A DNA stretch of 64,000 bases from Hahella sp. KA22 (GCF_004135205.1 NZ_CP035490.1:5633501-5697500); one strand, 5' to 3'. Positions 18,056-26,696 are shown, counted from the first letter of the stretch. The notes: generated by a model not told the origin, from the sequence alone. Numbers and translations: made by a program.

Positions 18056-18124
18056 ATGACTGTGAATCGAGATAGAGAGCTGGAGGAGAAAGCAGCGGAA
18101 GGAGCAAACGCCCCCACCGCGTAG
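18056..18124 (+). CDS. Possible 22-codon micro-ORF
   Basis: ATG (18056) or GTG (18062) opens a frame of 22 or 20 codons rich in Glu, Arg and Ala, ending at TAG 18122-18124. AAGGAGGG precedes it; the spacing suits the GTG better than the ATG. No gene follows on this strand, so it is not an obvious leader peptide. Low confidence. Confidence 0.2.
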   Translation: MTVNRDRELEEKAAEGANAPTA

Positions 18125-18153
18125 GTCTGGATAAGGCCAGCACCGCAGGGCGC

Positions 18154-18618
18154 TTAAGAGTACTGCCCTACCTGATAATCACCGGGTGTATAGGAAAAAG
18201 TCTTCGCCAAGCGGTTCCAACTGTTGATCTGCGCGATAGCCAGAGCAAGATTCGCCGCCTGCGCATGGCCAAACAGGCCGATCACCTTTTCCATCAAGGC
18301 GTCCTCCACTTTCTGCTCCGCCACCAAGGTCAATGTCTCTGTCAGCGCCAGCGCCGCCCGCTCCTTGTCATCAAAGCACGCCATTTCACGCCATACTGCG
18401 ACGGCGTTCAATTTCAACGGGTCGACGCCAGCCGCCACTGCATCCTTATAGTGCATGTCGACACAGTAGGCGCAGCCATTGATCTGCGACGCCCGCAGGC
18501 GCACCAGCTCCAGCAGCTCTTCTGCGAGACCGGTTCCGCGTACGTAGCTTTCCACCGTCATCATAGCGGCATATAGGGGCTTGGGGATTTCAGTCAGGGC
18601 GATACGAGTGCTCATCAT
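18154..18618 (-). CDS. AhpD-like carboxymuconolactone decarboxylase family protein
   Basis: The 154-residue protein has the AhpD fold signature with a redox CxxC pair followed by His in NGCAYCVDMHYKDA (about residues 50-63), preceded by ELVRLRASQ. Such proteins usually reduce peroxides or act as antioxidant partners. It starts with two consecutive ATGs (18618 and 18615). It is divergent from a LysR gene 147 bases away, a very common pairing, so it is probably the regulator's target. Confidence 0.82.
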   Translation of the reverse strand: MMSTRIALTEIPKPLYAAMMTVESYVRGTGLAEELLELVRLRASQINGCAYCVDMHYKDAVAAGVDPLKLNAVAVWREMACFDDKERAALALTETLTLVAEQKVEDALMEKVIGLFGHAQAANLALAIAQINSWNRLAKTFSYTPGDYQVGQYS

Positions 18619-18672
18619 CTTGTTCCTTCTATTAATTAACGATATCGGCTTTAGCCATGGGCATTATCAATC

Positions 18673-18730
18673 TATGCAAAAAACTTAGAAATAAGACCTA
18701 TAATCAAATCTGTTTTGCATAAAACGCAAA
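18673..18730. promoter_or_regulatory. Candidate LysR-regulator binding region
   Basis: TATGCAAAA (18673-18681) is repeated inverted as TTTTGCATA (18713-18721), and TTTGC-N7-GCAAA (18714-18730) forms a second dyad with the T-N11-A layout of LysR sites. They lie between the AhpD-like gene and the divergent lysR gene. Confidence 0.45.
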
Positions 18731-18764
18731 GCCAATCTTTTTCCGTCAACGGTAAAATACACCC

Positions 18765-19658
18765 ATGCTCGACGAACTCAAAACCTTCATCAAATGCTGT
18801 GAATGCGGCAGTTTCTCCGCCGCCGGCAAGGCGCTGGTGTTATCGCCCTCTTCCGTCTCCCGGCAAATCGACAATCTGGAAGCCAAGCTGCAAACCAAGC
18901 TTTTCCAACGCACGACAAGACAGCTTATTCTCAGTGATGAAGGCCACTTTCTGTTCAAGCGCGCGGAAGACATTCTGGCGCAAGTCGATGACACCATCGC
19001 ATCCTTACGCCAACAACACAGCGAGCCAGAAGGCCGCTTGCGCATTTCGGTATTCGAGAGTTATGGCAGATTGCGCATCGCTCCCCTGCTACCGCAATTC
19101 CTCGCGCTCTATCCCAAGGTCAGCATTGATATCGAGCTGGAAAATCAGATTGTGGATCTTTATCGGGACGCCGTGGACATCGCCATACGCATCGGCCCGC
19201 CGGAAGACTCACGGCTAAAAGCCAAGAAATTGACTGACGGCCGCACGCTGTTATGCGCCAGCCCGGACTACGCGCAAAGATTTGGCTCACCGCAAACACC
19301 AGACGAACTGGCGCAACATAACTGTCTACTCATCAGTCGCGGGCGTCGTCAGGCCTGGTGGCACTTTCGCAAGGGCCAGGAGTATCGTCGCGTGCAGGTG
19401 CAAGGCTCCATCCGCTCCGCTGGCGGCACGCCGCTACTGGAGTGCGCGCTACAAGGGGCGGGGGTCACTCTGCTCACACAATGGTCGATGCAGCCCTATA
19501 TAGATGAAGGGCGTTTACTACAGTTGCTGCCGCAATGGGACGCCTCGCTCTACGCAGAAAAAAGCGCCGAAATTTATGCGGTCTACATCGATAACCATTA
19601 TATGCGGCCTGCTATCCGCGCCTTTTTAGACTTTCTTGGCGCACAAATCACGCAGTAG
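18765..19658 (+). CDS. LysR-family transcriptional regulator
   Basis: The 297-residue protein has an N-terminal winged helix (CECGSFSAAGKALVLSPSSV, DNLEAKLQTKLFQRTTRQL) and a LysR substrate-binding domain of the CrgA/AaeR-like subgroup (RLRISVFESYGR, DIAIRIGPPEDS). It probably controls the divergent AhpD-like gene through the dyads in the shared intergenic region. The ligand is unknown. Confidence 0.88.
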   Translation: MLDELKTFIKCCECGSFSAAGKALVLSPSSVSRQIDNLEAKLQTKLFQRTTRQLILSDEGHFLFKRAEDILAQVDDTIASLRQQHSEPEGRLRISVFESYGRLRIAPLLPQFLALYPKVSIDIELENQIVDLYRDAVDIAIRIGPPEDSRLKAKKLTDGRTLLCASPDYAQRFGSPQTPDELAQHNCLLISRGRRQAWWHFRKGQEYRRVQVQGSIRSAGGTPLLECALQGAGVTLLTQWSMQPYIDEGRLLQLLPQWDASLYAEKSAEIYAVYIDNHYMRPAIRAFLDFLGAQITQ

Positions 19659-19683
19659 AGCCCTTCATCGAAGGATAAAAAAC

Positions 19684-19699
19684 GCCGATAAGCGGCTTT
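19684..19699 (+). terminator. Weak terminator after lysR
   Basis: GCCG-ATAAG-CGGC is followed by TTT, 26 bases after the lysR stop. The stem is only four pairs, so confidence is low. Confidence 0.3.
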
Positions 19700-19755
19700 C
19701 ATCGAAAAATACCCTCAACTTTTTCCGTTCTTTCCTCTTTGCGTTCTTTGTTCCC

Positions 19756-19791
19756 GTGAACTAATCGGCACCTTTGTCCCAATTAGTTCAC
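19756..19791. promoter_or_regulatory. Perfect 10-base inverted repeat upstream of Ig-like gene
   Basis: GTGAACTAAT (19756-19765) and ATTAGTTCAC (19782-19791) are perfect inverted copies separated by 16 bases, in an AT-rich region 155 bases before the secreted Ig-like gene. A further AGTTCA occurs near 19815. It could be an operator for a regulator not encoded here. Confidence 0.45.
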
Positions 19792-19945
19792 ATAACCCAA
19801 ATGGACTATCTCTCAGTTCAATAAATAGCCAATTTTTTGACGCATTTTTGTACATTTTATGTGCGTTTTACAACTTTTGACTAAAAATTAATCCGTAGAA
19901 TGGCCCCATCAGTTACGAATCACCATTCATCTGGGGAATAACAAC

Positions 19946-20770
19946 ATGACTACCACTACCAAATTTACAGCAAAAGTTTTCAGCGTCATTCTGGCCAGCG
20001 GCCTGTTGGCGCAATTGGCTCCTATGGCGGAAGCCGCTTCCTGGAAGCGCTCCAACGACACTCAAGTGAGCACCAAGGGTTCCTGGAAAAAGACCACAGA
20101 CGTCACTACTACTGATACCTCTACTACTGACACGTCTACCACTGGCGCTTCCACTACTGATAGCTCCACTGCGACGGATACATCCACAACCACCACCGTT
20201 GCGGACACCTCCAGCAGCACGACCACCACGGAAGAGCAAACCGTAGCGGTAGACATCAACATTACTTTTCAACCGATGTCTCAGTATGTGCCCGTGAACA
20301 ACCTGACTACGCTGAACGTCGCCGCGACAGGCAGTGGAACCCTGGCTTACCAGTGGCGTAAGGACGGTGTGGCCATCCCAGACGCAGTTAAGTCTTACTA
20401 CGATATCAGCGCCGCCACCATGGACGACCAGGGAACCTATGATGTGATCGTCTCCAACAGCACTGGCTCCGTGGTCAGCAACAGCGCACAAGTCACTGTG
20501 TTCGTAGACAGAACCGCCAACATGTTCTGGCAGCCGCCCACTACTCGCGAAGACGGCAGCGCGCTGGCTCTGGAAGACATCTCAGGCTACCGCATCTACG
20601 TCACTAACGACGCTGGTTCCCTGGAAGCGACTTATGACGTGCCCGCTGGCCAGTACTACCACTACTTCGACAATCTGGAAACCGGCACGCACTACTTCAC
20701 CATTACCGCCATCGACACCAGCGGCATGGAAAGCGACTTCTCTGATCTGATGAGCAAAACGATCTTCTAA
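19946..20770 (+). CDS. Secreted Ig-like and fibronectin III-like domain protein with Thr-rich linker
   Basis: The 274-residue protein has a signal peptide (cleavage after about residue 31, LAPMAEAA), then repeated SWKRSNDTQVSTKGSWKKT-type segments, and a low-complexity Thr/Ser/Asp linker (about residues 52-92). An Ig-like domain follows (about 100-190; LAYQWRKDGVAIPDA, DDQGTYDVIVSN), then a fibronectin III-like domain (about 195-274; ISGYRIYVTNDAGS). No catalytic domain or anchor is seen, so an extracellular binding or matrix role is likely. SD-like CTGGGG stands upstream. Three stem-loops and a strong terminator follow. Confidence 0.75.
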   Translation: MTTTTKFTAKVFSVILASGLLAQLAPMAEAASWKRSNDTQVSTKGSWKKTTDVTTTDTSTTDTSTTGASTTDSSTATDTSTTTTVADTSSSTTTTEEQTVAVDINITFQPMSQYVPVNNLTTLNVAATGSGTLAYQWRKDGVAIPDAVKSYYDISAATMDDQGTYDVIVSNSTGSVVSNSAQVTVFVDRTANMFWQPPTTREDGSALALEDISGYRIYVTNDAGSLEATYDVPAGQYYHYFDNLETGTHYFTITAIDTSGMESDFSDLMSKTIF

Positions 20771-20815
20771 GCCAACGCTTATTAATATGGCAATGATATT
20801 GGCATGTTAATAACT

Positions 20816-20883
20816 AGGCGCATGGATGCGCCTGCGCGGCGGCTAGCCGCGGGAGACAGGGCCTGACCTGTGCAGGCCCTGTC
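20816..20883 (+). other. Three consecutive stem-loops downstream of Ig-like gene
   Basis: AGGCGCAT-GG-ATGCGCCT (20816-20833), the palindrome GCGGCTAGCCGC (20839-20850) and GACAGGGCCTG / CAGGCCCTGTC with a 7-base loop (20855-20883) follow one another. They lie between the stop and the terminator at 20943, so they would form the 3' end of the mRNA or a separate small RNA. Confidence 0.6.
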
Positions 20884-20942
20884 GTTGCAGACAAATAGAA
20901 GGAAGCTATTTGACTGCCTGATTAATAGCAAGATCAGAAAAC

Positions 20943-20981
20943 AAAAAAGCGCAGGCGGGGGTAACCCGCCTGCGCTTTTTT
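20943..20981. terminator. Strong bidirectional terminator
   Basis: AAAAAAGCGCAGGCGGG and CCCGCCTGCGCTTTTTT form a 17-base perfect stem around GGTAA, between the Ig-like gene and the convergent chemoreceptor gene. Confidence 0.9.
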
Positions 20982-20997
20982 CTGTCGAACCAACGAC

Positions 20998-22743
20998 TTA
21001 AAACTTAAACAAGCCAACCGCCGTGCGGATATCGCTACTGACCTCGTTTAACCTTGAGGACATATCCGTGGTGGCTTCCGCCAATCCGTTGATCTCATTG
21101 GTTTGCCCGCTCAGGTTATCAATGCTGCGGTCAATGCTCTGCACCGCTTCGCACTGCTCCGCCGTCGCCTGGGCGACCTGATGATTCAGCTCATGCATAC
21201 GCGCCACCGCATCGGAGATGGCTTCCAAGGCTTTGCGACAGTCGTCGATCTTCGCCACGCTGAGCTTGCTTTCGTTCAGGCTGACGCCGATTTCGCCTAC
21301 CGCGCTCTCCGCATCCCGCTGGAGATTCTGCACCACTTCCTGTATTTCCGTGGTCGATTCATTGGTGCGCTTGGCCAGACTCCGCACTTCATCCGCCACC
21401 ACAGCGAAACCGCGCCCCAGCTCTCCCGCCCGGGCCGCTTCAATTGCTGCGTTCAACGCCAGCAAATTGGTCTGCTCGGAAATGCCGCGAATCACATCCA
21501 GCACGCCGCCAATGGACTCAGTGCGCTGCGCCAGCTTGCCAATAACTTCACTGGCGCTCTGAATGCGGTTGGAAAGGTCTTCGATTGAGCGCACCGACGC
21601 CGCCATCGCACTGCGCCCGGCTTCGGTCAGATCGGTCACCTCTTCCGCAATATGCGCGGCGCTGTCCGTCGTCTCCTGGATGCCTTTCGCCGTCGCAGTC
21701 ATCTCGTTGGTCGCCGCCGCCACCATCGAGGTCTCCGCCTGTTGCTGGTTAACCTGGTCCGCCAGTTTCAAACTGCCGTCAGCGCCTTCCGCCGCCACGC
21801 CCTGTAGCACTTCCGTCGCTTTGCCGACATCGCTGATCAGGCTACGAAATTTAAGCAGCATGCGATCCAGGGCCTCAGTGATATCCTGCAATTCATCCGA
21901 GTTGTCGTAATCGATGGTGCGGGTCAGATCATTCTGCGCTTCGATATCGGAAATCACCCGGGTCACTTTGCGCACCGGGCGCACTACCGACCAGATGAAA
22001 AAGGCGCCCAATAGCAGACAGGAAATCACCATAAAACCGAGCCCCGCCAGACTCGCCCGGCGCGCGTCGTCAACAGCGCCGCCTATCGACAATGCTCCCT
22101 CCTGCACCAGACTGCCCTGATGCGCGACCTTATCGGCCGCCGCCGCCACGCCTTCCGCCGAGGTTTTCTGCGCCGCCTCGTACTCGCCGCGAATCTGGTT
22201 CAGCATCGTGATGAACTTAATCGCCTCACCTCGCGCCCGTTCGCTCATGGACTTACCCATGGTCATGGAGCGCTCCTCGTAAAATCCGAACATTCTCACC
22301 GCGAAGTTCTGATACCGGTCCAGCGCATCCTGAATCTTTTTGAAACGCTCCTCCCGCTCAGGATCATTCGCCGCCAGGTCCGCCAGCATTTTTTTTACTC
22401 GTCCGAAGGTGGTTTCGCCCAGGCTCAATGAATTGCGGTCCGCCGCCAGGGAGGCGTGGAAAAACCAGTACTGCAACTCGCTCAACAACAACTGCGCCTG
22501 GGTTATCGCCGCCACCCGGTCATAGATTTTCTGCTGCTCCCCCATCAACTGGTTCTGCTCGCGCACCAACTCATTCTGGGCGTCAATGCTTTGTAACTGT
22601 ACGGAGACCGTGTCGGAAATTTCGTTGATGCGAAGATTCAAAAAATAGGACGACGTCGCCGAGATAAGAATAAAGACCAGGAACAGCAGGATAACGCGCG
22701 CCTTAATGGTCATTAACAAGCGCAATGACGTAGGTAACTTCAT
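20998..22743 (-). CDS. Methyl-accepting chemotaxis protein
   Basis: The 581-residue receptor has a first membrane helix near residues 15-35 (VILLFLVFILISATSSYFL), a periplasmic helical sensor region of about 190 residues, a second helix (ISCLLLGAFFIWSVV), a HAMP linker and a long signalling coiled coil with the conserved tip region (RGISEQTNLLALNAAIEAAR within GELGRGFAVVADEVR). It should feed a CheA/CheW array. The ATG at 22743 with AGAGG six bases upstream is preferred to a TTG two codons earlier. No che genes are near. The ligand is unknown. Confidence 0.92.
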   Translation of the reverse strand: MKLPTSLRLLMTIKARVILLFLVFILISATSSYFLNLRINEISDTVSVQLQSIDAQNELVREQNQLMGEQQKIYDRVAAITQAQLLLSELQYWFFHASLAADRNSLSLGETTFGRVKKMLADLAANDPEREERFKKIQDALDRYQNFAVRMFGFYEERSMTMGKSMSERARGEAIKFITMLNQIRGEYEAAQKTSAEGVAAAADKVAHQGSLVQEGALSIGGAVDDARRASLAGLGFMVISCLLLGAFFIWSVVRPVRKVTRVISDIEAQNDLTRTIDYDNSDELQDITEALDRMLLKFRSLISDVGKATEVLQGVAAEGADGSLKLADQVNQQQAETSMVAAATNEMTATAKGIQETTDSAAHIAEEVTDLTEAGRSAMAASVRSIEDLSNRIQSASEVIGKLAQRTESIGGVLDVIRGISEQTNLLALNAAIEAARAGELGRGFAVVADEVRSLAKRTNESTTEIQEVVQNLQRDAESAVGEIGVSLNESKLSVAKIDDCRKALEAISDAVARMHELNHQVAQATAEQCEAVQSIDRSIDNLSGQTNEINGLAEATTDMSSRLNEVSSDIRTAVGLFKF

Positions 22744-22921
22744 GACCAACCTCTATAAATTTATTTTTTTAGTGTGTAACCAACTAAGTATAGACGCCGC
22801 ATGAAGGCTTAACCGGCGCAACTGAAATATGTTGTTGCAGGGGCGCCGCTACTGTGACCAAAGTCAGGCTGCGCGGGGTTATAGAGTCAAAGAGGAGTCA
22901 GTTTGCAGAGGGCGGAGAGAG

Positions 22922-22949
22922 CAGGAAAAGAAACGGGCGCAGCGCGCCC
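22922..22949 (-). terminator. Terminator of the D-2-HG dehydrogenase/FAH operon
   Basis: On the minus strand GGGCGC-GCT-GCGCCC is followed by GTTTCTTTTCC, just beyond the FAH-family stop at 22957. Confidence 0.65.
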
Positions 22950-22956
22950 TTTCCTA

Positions 22957-23610
22957 TCAAGCGACGGAAGTGGCGATATCCAGCCCAAGGGACAAGGACA
23001 GCTCAACGCGGTCGCCGGATTGCAGACGTCCGACGCCGGCTGGCGTGCCGGTAAGCGCCACATCGCCAGGCATCAGTGTGAAGTGCGAGGACATATAGGC
23101 CAGAAGTGGCGCTATCGCGGTGATCATGTCGGAGGCTTTGCCGTCCTGACGCAGCTCGCCGTTCAGATACATACTGAAATTCAGATCGGCGAGGTCGTCC
23201 TCCGCCGTCACGGAAACGAAATCCGACAACGGACAGGCGCCGTCAAAGCACTTGGCGATTTCCCAAGGGAGGCCTTTTTCTTTCAGAGCCGATTGCAGGT
23301 CGCGCCGGGTCAAATCCAGGGCCAGGCCGACGCCGATAACGGCGCTGCGCGCCTCCTGCGGGGTCGCGTTTTTCAACGGCTTGCCGATAAGCAGGGCGAT
23401 TTCCGTTTCATAATGCACATCCCCCTCAGGAATAACGAGAGGCCCCCGCATGTCCACCACCGCCGTGCTCGGCTTGATGAACAGGATGGGGGTGGTCGGC
23501 ACCGGGTTGTTTAATTCCCGGGCGTGCTCAGCGTAGTTACGTCCTACACACACCACTTTGCCGATCTGACTCTCAAAATCGCCTCCGCCAATAAAACGCG
23601 CCTTGACCAT
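22957..23610 (-). CDS. Fumarylacetoacetate hydrolase family protein (YcgM-like)
   Basis: The 217-residue protein has the FAH catalytic core: KVVCVGRNYAEHARE, the metal ligands in HYETEIALLIGK, ALDLTRRDLQ, and GDVALTGTPAGVG. Small members of this family act as acylpyruvases or oxaloacetate decarboxylases (FAHD1 type) in the cytoplasm. It lies 22 bases after the D-2-hydroxyglutarate dehydrogenase-like gene and ends at a terminator, so the two form an operon. A role in clearing a keto-acid by-product of that enzyme is a guess. Confidence 0.82.
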   Translation of the reverse strand: MVKARFIGGGDFESQIGKVVCVGRNYAEHARELNNPVPTTPILFIKPSTAVVDMRGPLVIPEGDVHYETEIALLIGKPLKNATPQEARSAVIGVGLALDLTRRDLQSALKEKGLPWEIAKCFDGACPLSDFVSVTAEDDLADLNFSMYLNGELRQDGKASDMITAIAPLLAYMSSHFTLMPGDVALTGTPAGVGRLQSGDRVELSLSLGLDIATSVA

Positions 23611-23632
23611 AACAAACGCTCCGTTTTCCCGT

Positions 23633-25036
23633 TTAGATATCCAGCACTTTGCCGGGGTTCATCACATTGTTGGGATCAAACGCCACCTTGATCGCCTTCA
23701 GGTAAGCGATTTCTTCTGGAGCGCGGGTGTATTGCAGATAGTCCTTTTTCAGCAAGCCCACGCCATGCTCGGCGGAAACGCTGCCTTGATGACGCTGCAC
23801 GGTTTCAAACACCTGAGTGTTCACTTCTTCACACTTGGCGAAGAACTCTTCTTTAGCCAGACCTTCCGGCTTCAGAATATTCAAGTGCAGGTTGCCGTCG
23901 CCGATGTGGCCGAACCAGATGATCTCGAAATCTGGATAACGACTGGCGACAATTTCGTCGATTTCCGTCAGGAATTCGGGCACTTTGCTGGGAACGACCG
24001 AAATATCGTTCTTGTAAGGCGTGAACTTGGAAATGGTTTCGGAAATATCTTCACGCAGACGCCACAGGTTTTTAGCCTGGGTTTCGCTCTGGCTGATGAC
24101 GCCATCCACCACCCAGCCGTTTTCCATGCATTCCTCGAAAACGCCCATGGCTTCTTCCAGAGTTTCTTCCGTCAGCGATTCAAACTCCAGCAACGCGTAA
24201 AACGGCGCTTCGCCTTCGAAAGGCGCCGTCACATCGCCGTTAGCCAGCACATGACGCAGCGCTTTGTCGGAGAAAAATTCGAATGCGGTCAGGTCGATGC
24301 GGCGGGAAAACGCCTGCAGTACATCCATCACATGATTGAAGTGGCTCAGGCCGAGCACTAGCACCGTGAGGTTTTTAGGCTGACGGGTCAGCTTCATGGT
24401 GGCTTCGGTGATAAAGCCCAAAGTGCCTTCGGCGCCAATAAACAGGTGGCGCAGATCATAACCGGTGTTGTTCTTGGCCAGACCTTTGTTGAGTTCGAGA
24501 ATATCGCCTTTACCGGTGACCACTTTCAGGCCGGCCACCCAATCGCGGCTCATGCCCCAGCGGATCACCTTGATGCCGCCGGCGTTGGTGGACAGGTTGC
24601 CGCCGATCTGGCTGGAGCCGGCGGAGGCGAAATCCACCGGGTAAAACAGTCCCTGCTCCTCAGCGAAGTTCTGCAGTTGCTCGGTAATGACTCCGGCCTG
24701 ACATACAAGGGTGCGGTCAGCGGGATTGAAGTCGCTGATTTTATTCATGGCGTCGAACGCCACCACAACCTCGCCGGAGGCCGCCATCGCGCCTGCGCTC
24801 AGGCCCGTCCGGCCGCCTGACGGCACCAGGGCGAAGCCCATTTCATTGGCCGCCAGCACAATCGCCTGCACTTCTTCCGTGGTTTTGGGCAACACGACAG
24901 CCACGGGATCGGGCTCGTATTTCTTGGTCCAGTCCTTGCCGTACGCCTGCAAGGAATCCGCATCCGTCAACACTTTGCCGGAGACGACTATGGCCTTAAG
25001 CCTCTCAACGATCTGTTCCGCCGCAACCTTACTCAT
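23633..25036 (-). CDS. FAD-binding oxidoreductase, probable D-2-hydroxyglutarate dehydrogenase
   Basis: The 467-residue protein belongs to the GlcD/D2HGDH family: FAD_binding_4 domain (VVLPKTTEEVQAIVLAANE, PSGGRTGLSAGA, GNLSTNAGGIKVIRWG, GAEGTLGFITEAT) and the C-terminal metal-binding HIGDGNLHLN and SAEHGVGLLKK. It oxidises D-2-hydroxyglutarate to 2-oxoglutarate, passing electrons to the respiratory chain. The divergent neighbour is serA; in Pseudomonas this pair couples serine synthesis with removal of D-2-hydroxyglutarate made by SerA. D-lactate dehydrogenase is the alternative. The ATG at 25036 is preferred to a GTG six codons earlier. Confidence 0.82.
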   Translation of the reverse strand: MSKVAAEQIVERLKAIVVSGKVLTDADSLQAYGKDWTKKYEPDPVAVVLPKTTEEVQAIVLAANEMGFALVPSGGRTGLSAGAMAASGEVVVAFDAMNKISDFNPADRTLVCQAGVITEQLQNFAEEQGLFYPVDFASAGSSQIGGNLSTNAGGIKVIRWGMSRDWVAGLKVVTGKGDILELNKGLAKNNTGYDLRHLFIGAEGTLGFITEATMKLTRQPKNLTVLVLGLSHFNHVMDVLQAFSRRIDLTAFEFFSDKALRHVLANGDVTAPFEGEAPFYALLEFESLTEETLEEAMGVFEECMENGWVVDGVISQSETQAKNLWRLREDISETISKFTPYKNDISVVPSKVPEFLTEIDEIVASRYPDFEIIWFGHIGDGNLHLNILKPEGLAKEEFFAKCEEVNTQVFETVQRHQGSVSAEHGVGLLKKDYLQYTRAPEEIAYLKAIKVAFDPNNVMNPGKVLDI

Positions 25037-25404
25037 AGGATTTCTCAACAACACCTTGTAATCAGCGTCCGGAAAACCGCGTCGCCACTGCGCGCGCAGC
25101 CTTTTGCCACATGACGTGGAGAGACATCGGTCAACCGGCGATTTATATGAATATGCGAGTTCAAAAAGCGGCGATTATGGTATCATACGCGCCCTGCGCT
25201 GTAGATCCCTGATGCGATTTATGTCTGAATCCGGGGTTTGGTCACCAACAGCAGAGCCCAAAATGCTAAGCGCCAGTGGCGGAGTTTGTCGGCGCCGTTC
25301 CCAGCCTGAAAAATAGAATAACGATGGAGGCGGCCCGGGAAGCCTTTCTGTTTAAGAACTTAGCGGCGGAAATAAGTGCGATTACACAAAAGGTCCGAAC
25401 CGAT

Positions 25405-26634
25405 ATGACACAGACGTCCTTAGACAAGAGCAAGATCAAGTTCCTTCTTCTCGAAGGTGTGCACCAGTCTGCGATAGACACCCTGCAAGCGGCTGGCTAC
25501 ACCAATATCGAGTATCACAAGGGCTCCCTGCCCGAACAGGAACTGAAAGAACGCATCGCTGACGCTCACTTCATCGGAATACGCTCCCGCACCCAGCTCA
25601 CTGAAAGCGTGCTGGAAGAAGCGAAAAAGCTGATTGCGATCGGCTGTTTCTGTATCGGAACCAATCAGGTCGACCTTGACGCAGCGCTGGCGAAAGGCGT
25701 CGCCGTCTTCAACGCCCCCTACTCCAATACCCGCTCTGTCGCCGAACTGGTGCTGGCGGAAGCTATTCTGCTGCTGCGCGGCATTCCTGAGAAAAACGCG
25801 TCTGCGCATCGCGGCGGCTGGTTGAAACACGCGAAGGACAGCTATGAAATTCGCGGCAAAAACCTGGGCATTGTCGGTTACGGCAGCATCGGCGCGCAGT
25901 TGAGCATCATGGCGGAAGCCATGGGGATGAAAGTCTACTTCTACGACGTTTCAACCAAACTGCCCCTGGGTAACGCCACACAGGTGGACAGCCTGAAAGA
26001 ACTGCTGGCCATCAGCGACATCGTCACTCTGCACGTGCCGGAAACTCACAGCACCAAAGACATGATGGGCGCTGCGGAATTCGAAGCGATGAAGGACAAG
26101 AGCATCTTCATCAACGCTTCCCGCGGCACTGTCGTGGATATCGACGCCCTGGCGGACGCGTTGCGCGCCAAGAAACTGCTCGGCGCCGCCATCGACGTAT
26201 TCCCGGTGGAGCCTCGCTCCAATGACGAGGAGTTCGTTTCTCCCCTGCGTGAATTCGACAACGTCATTCTGACGCCTCATGTCGGCGGCAGCACCATGGA
26301 AGCTCAGGAAAACATCGGGCGCGAAGTCGGCGAGAAGCTGGCCAAGTACAGCGACACCGGCGCCACCGTGACATCCGTTAACTTCCCGGAAGTGTCTCTG
26401 CCTTCGCATCCGCAGAACCATCGCTTGCTGCACATCCACGAAAACGTCCCGGGCGTGCTGTCCGAGATCAACAGCGTGTTCTCCGACAACGGCATCAACA
26501 TCTGCGGTCAGTACCTGCAGACCAACGATAAGGTCGGTTATGTGGTTGTGGACGTGAACAAGGATTACAGCGATCTGGCGCTGCAAAAACTCAAGTCCGT
26601 CAAAGGCACCATTCGCTGCCGCGTGCTGTTCTAA
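25405..26634 (+). CDS. serA: D-3-phosphoglycerate dehydrogenase
   Basis: The 409-residue enzyme starts serine synthesis by oxidising 3-phosphoglycerate with NAD. It aligns along its full length with E. coli SerA as remembered: KIKFLLLEGVHQSA, CFCIGTNQVDLDAA, the Rossmann motif GIVGYGSIGAQ, INASRGTVVDIDAL, LTPHVGGSTMEAQENIG and a C-terminal ACT domain (HENVPGVLSEINSVF) that normally binds serine for feedback inhibition. I use ATG 25405 (MTQTSLDKSK) with AGGT upstream; the frame extends 43 codons further without support. It is divergent from the D-2-hydroxyglutarate dehydrogenase gene. Confidence 0.93.
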   Translation: MTQTSLDKSKIKFLLLEGVHQSAIDTLQAAGYTNIEYHKGSLPEQELKERIADAHFIGIRSRTQLTESVLEEAKKLIAIGCFCIGTNQVDLDAALAKGVAVFNAPYSNTRSVAELVLAEAILLLRGIPEKNASAHRGGWLKHAKDSYEIRGKNLGIVGYGSIGAQLSIMAEAMGMKVYFYDVSTKLPLGNATQVDSLKELLAISDIVTLHVPETHSTKDMMGAAEFEAMKDKSIFINASRGTVVDIDALADALRAKKLLGAAIDVFPVEPRSNDEEFVSPLREFDNVILTPHVGGSTMEAQENIGREVGEKLAKYSDTGATVTSVNFPEVSLPSHPQNHRLLHIHENVPGVLSEINSVFSDNGINICGQYLQTNDKVGYVVVDVNKDYSDLALQKLKSVKGTIRCRVLF

Positions 26635-26696
26635 GCATCCCTTACAGCGAAACTCGACGCCGCTCGCACTGATCATGTGATCGAAACGGGGGCGTC

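Larger units (their letters stand above)
17734..18153. other. Intergenic region with 12-base tandem repeat and micro-ORF
   Basis: The first part is the upstream region of glcB, with no convincing promoter by eye. The second part holds a three-copy 12-base repeat and a 22-codon frame with a strong purine-rich Shine-Dalgarno sequence. Nothing else is supported. Confidence 0.5.

Noticed and set aside
25140-25404. Clear promoters between serA and the D-2-hydroxyglutarate dehydrogenase gene
   Set aside because: Several AT-rich hexamers exist but none pair with a -35 at acceptable spacing, so I do not list one.
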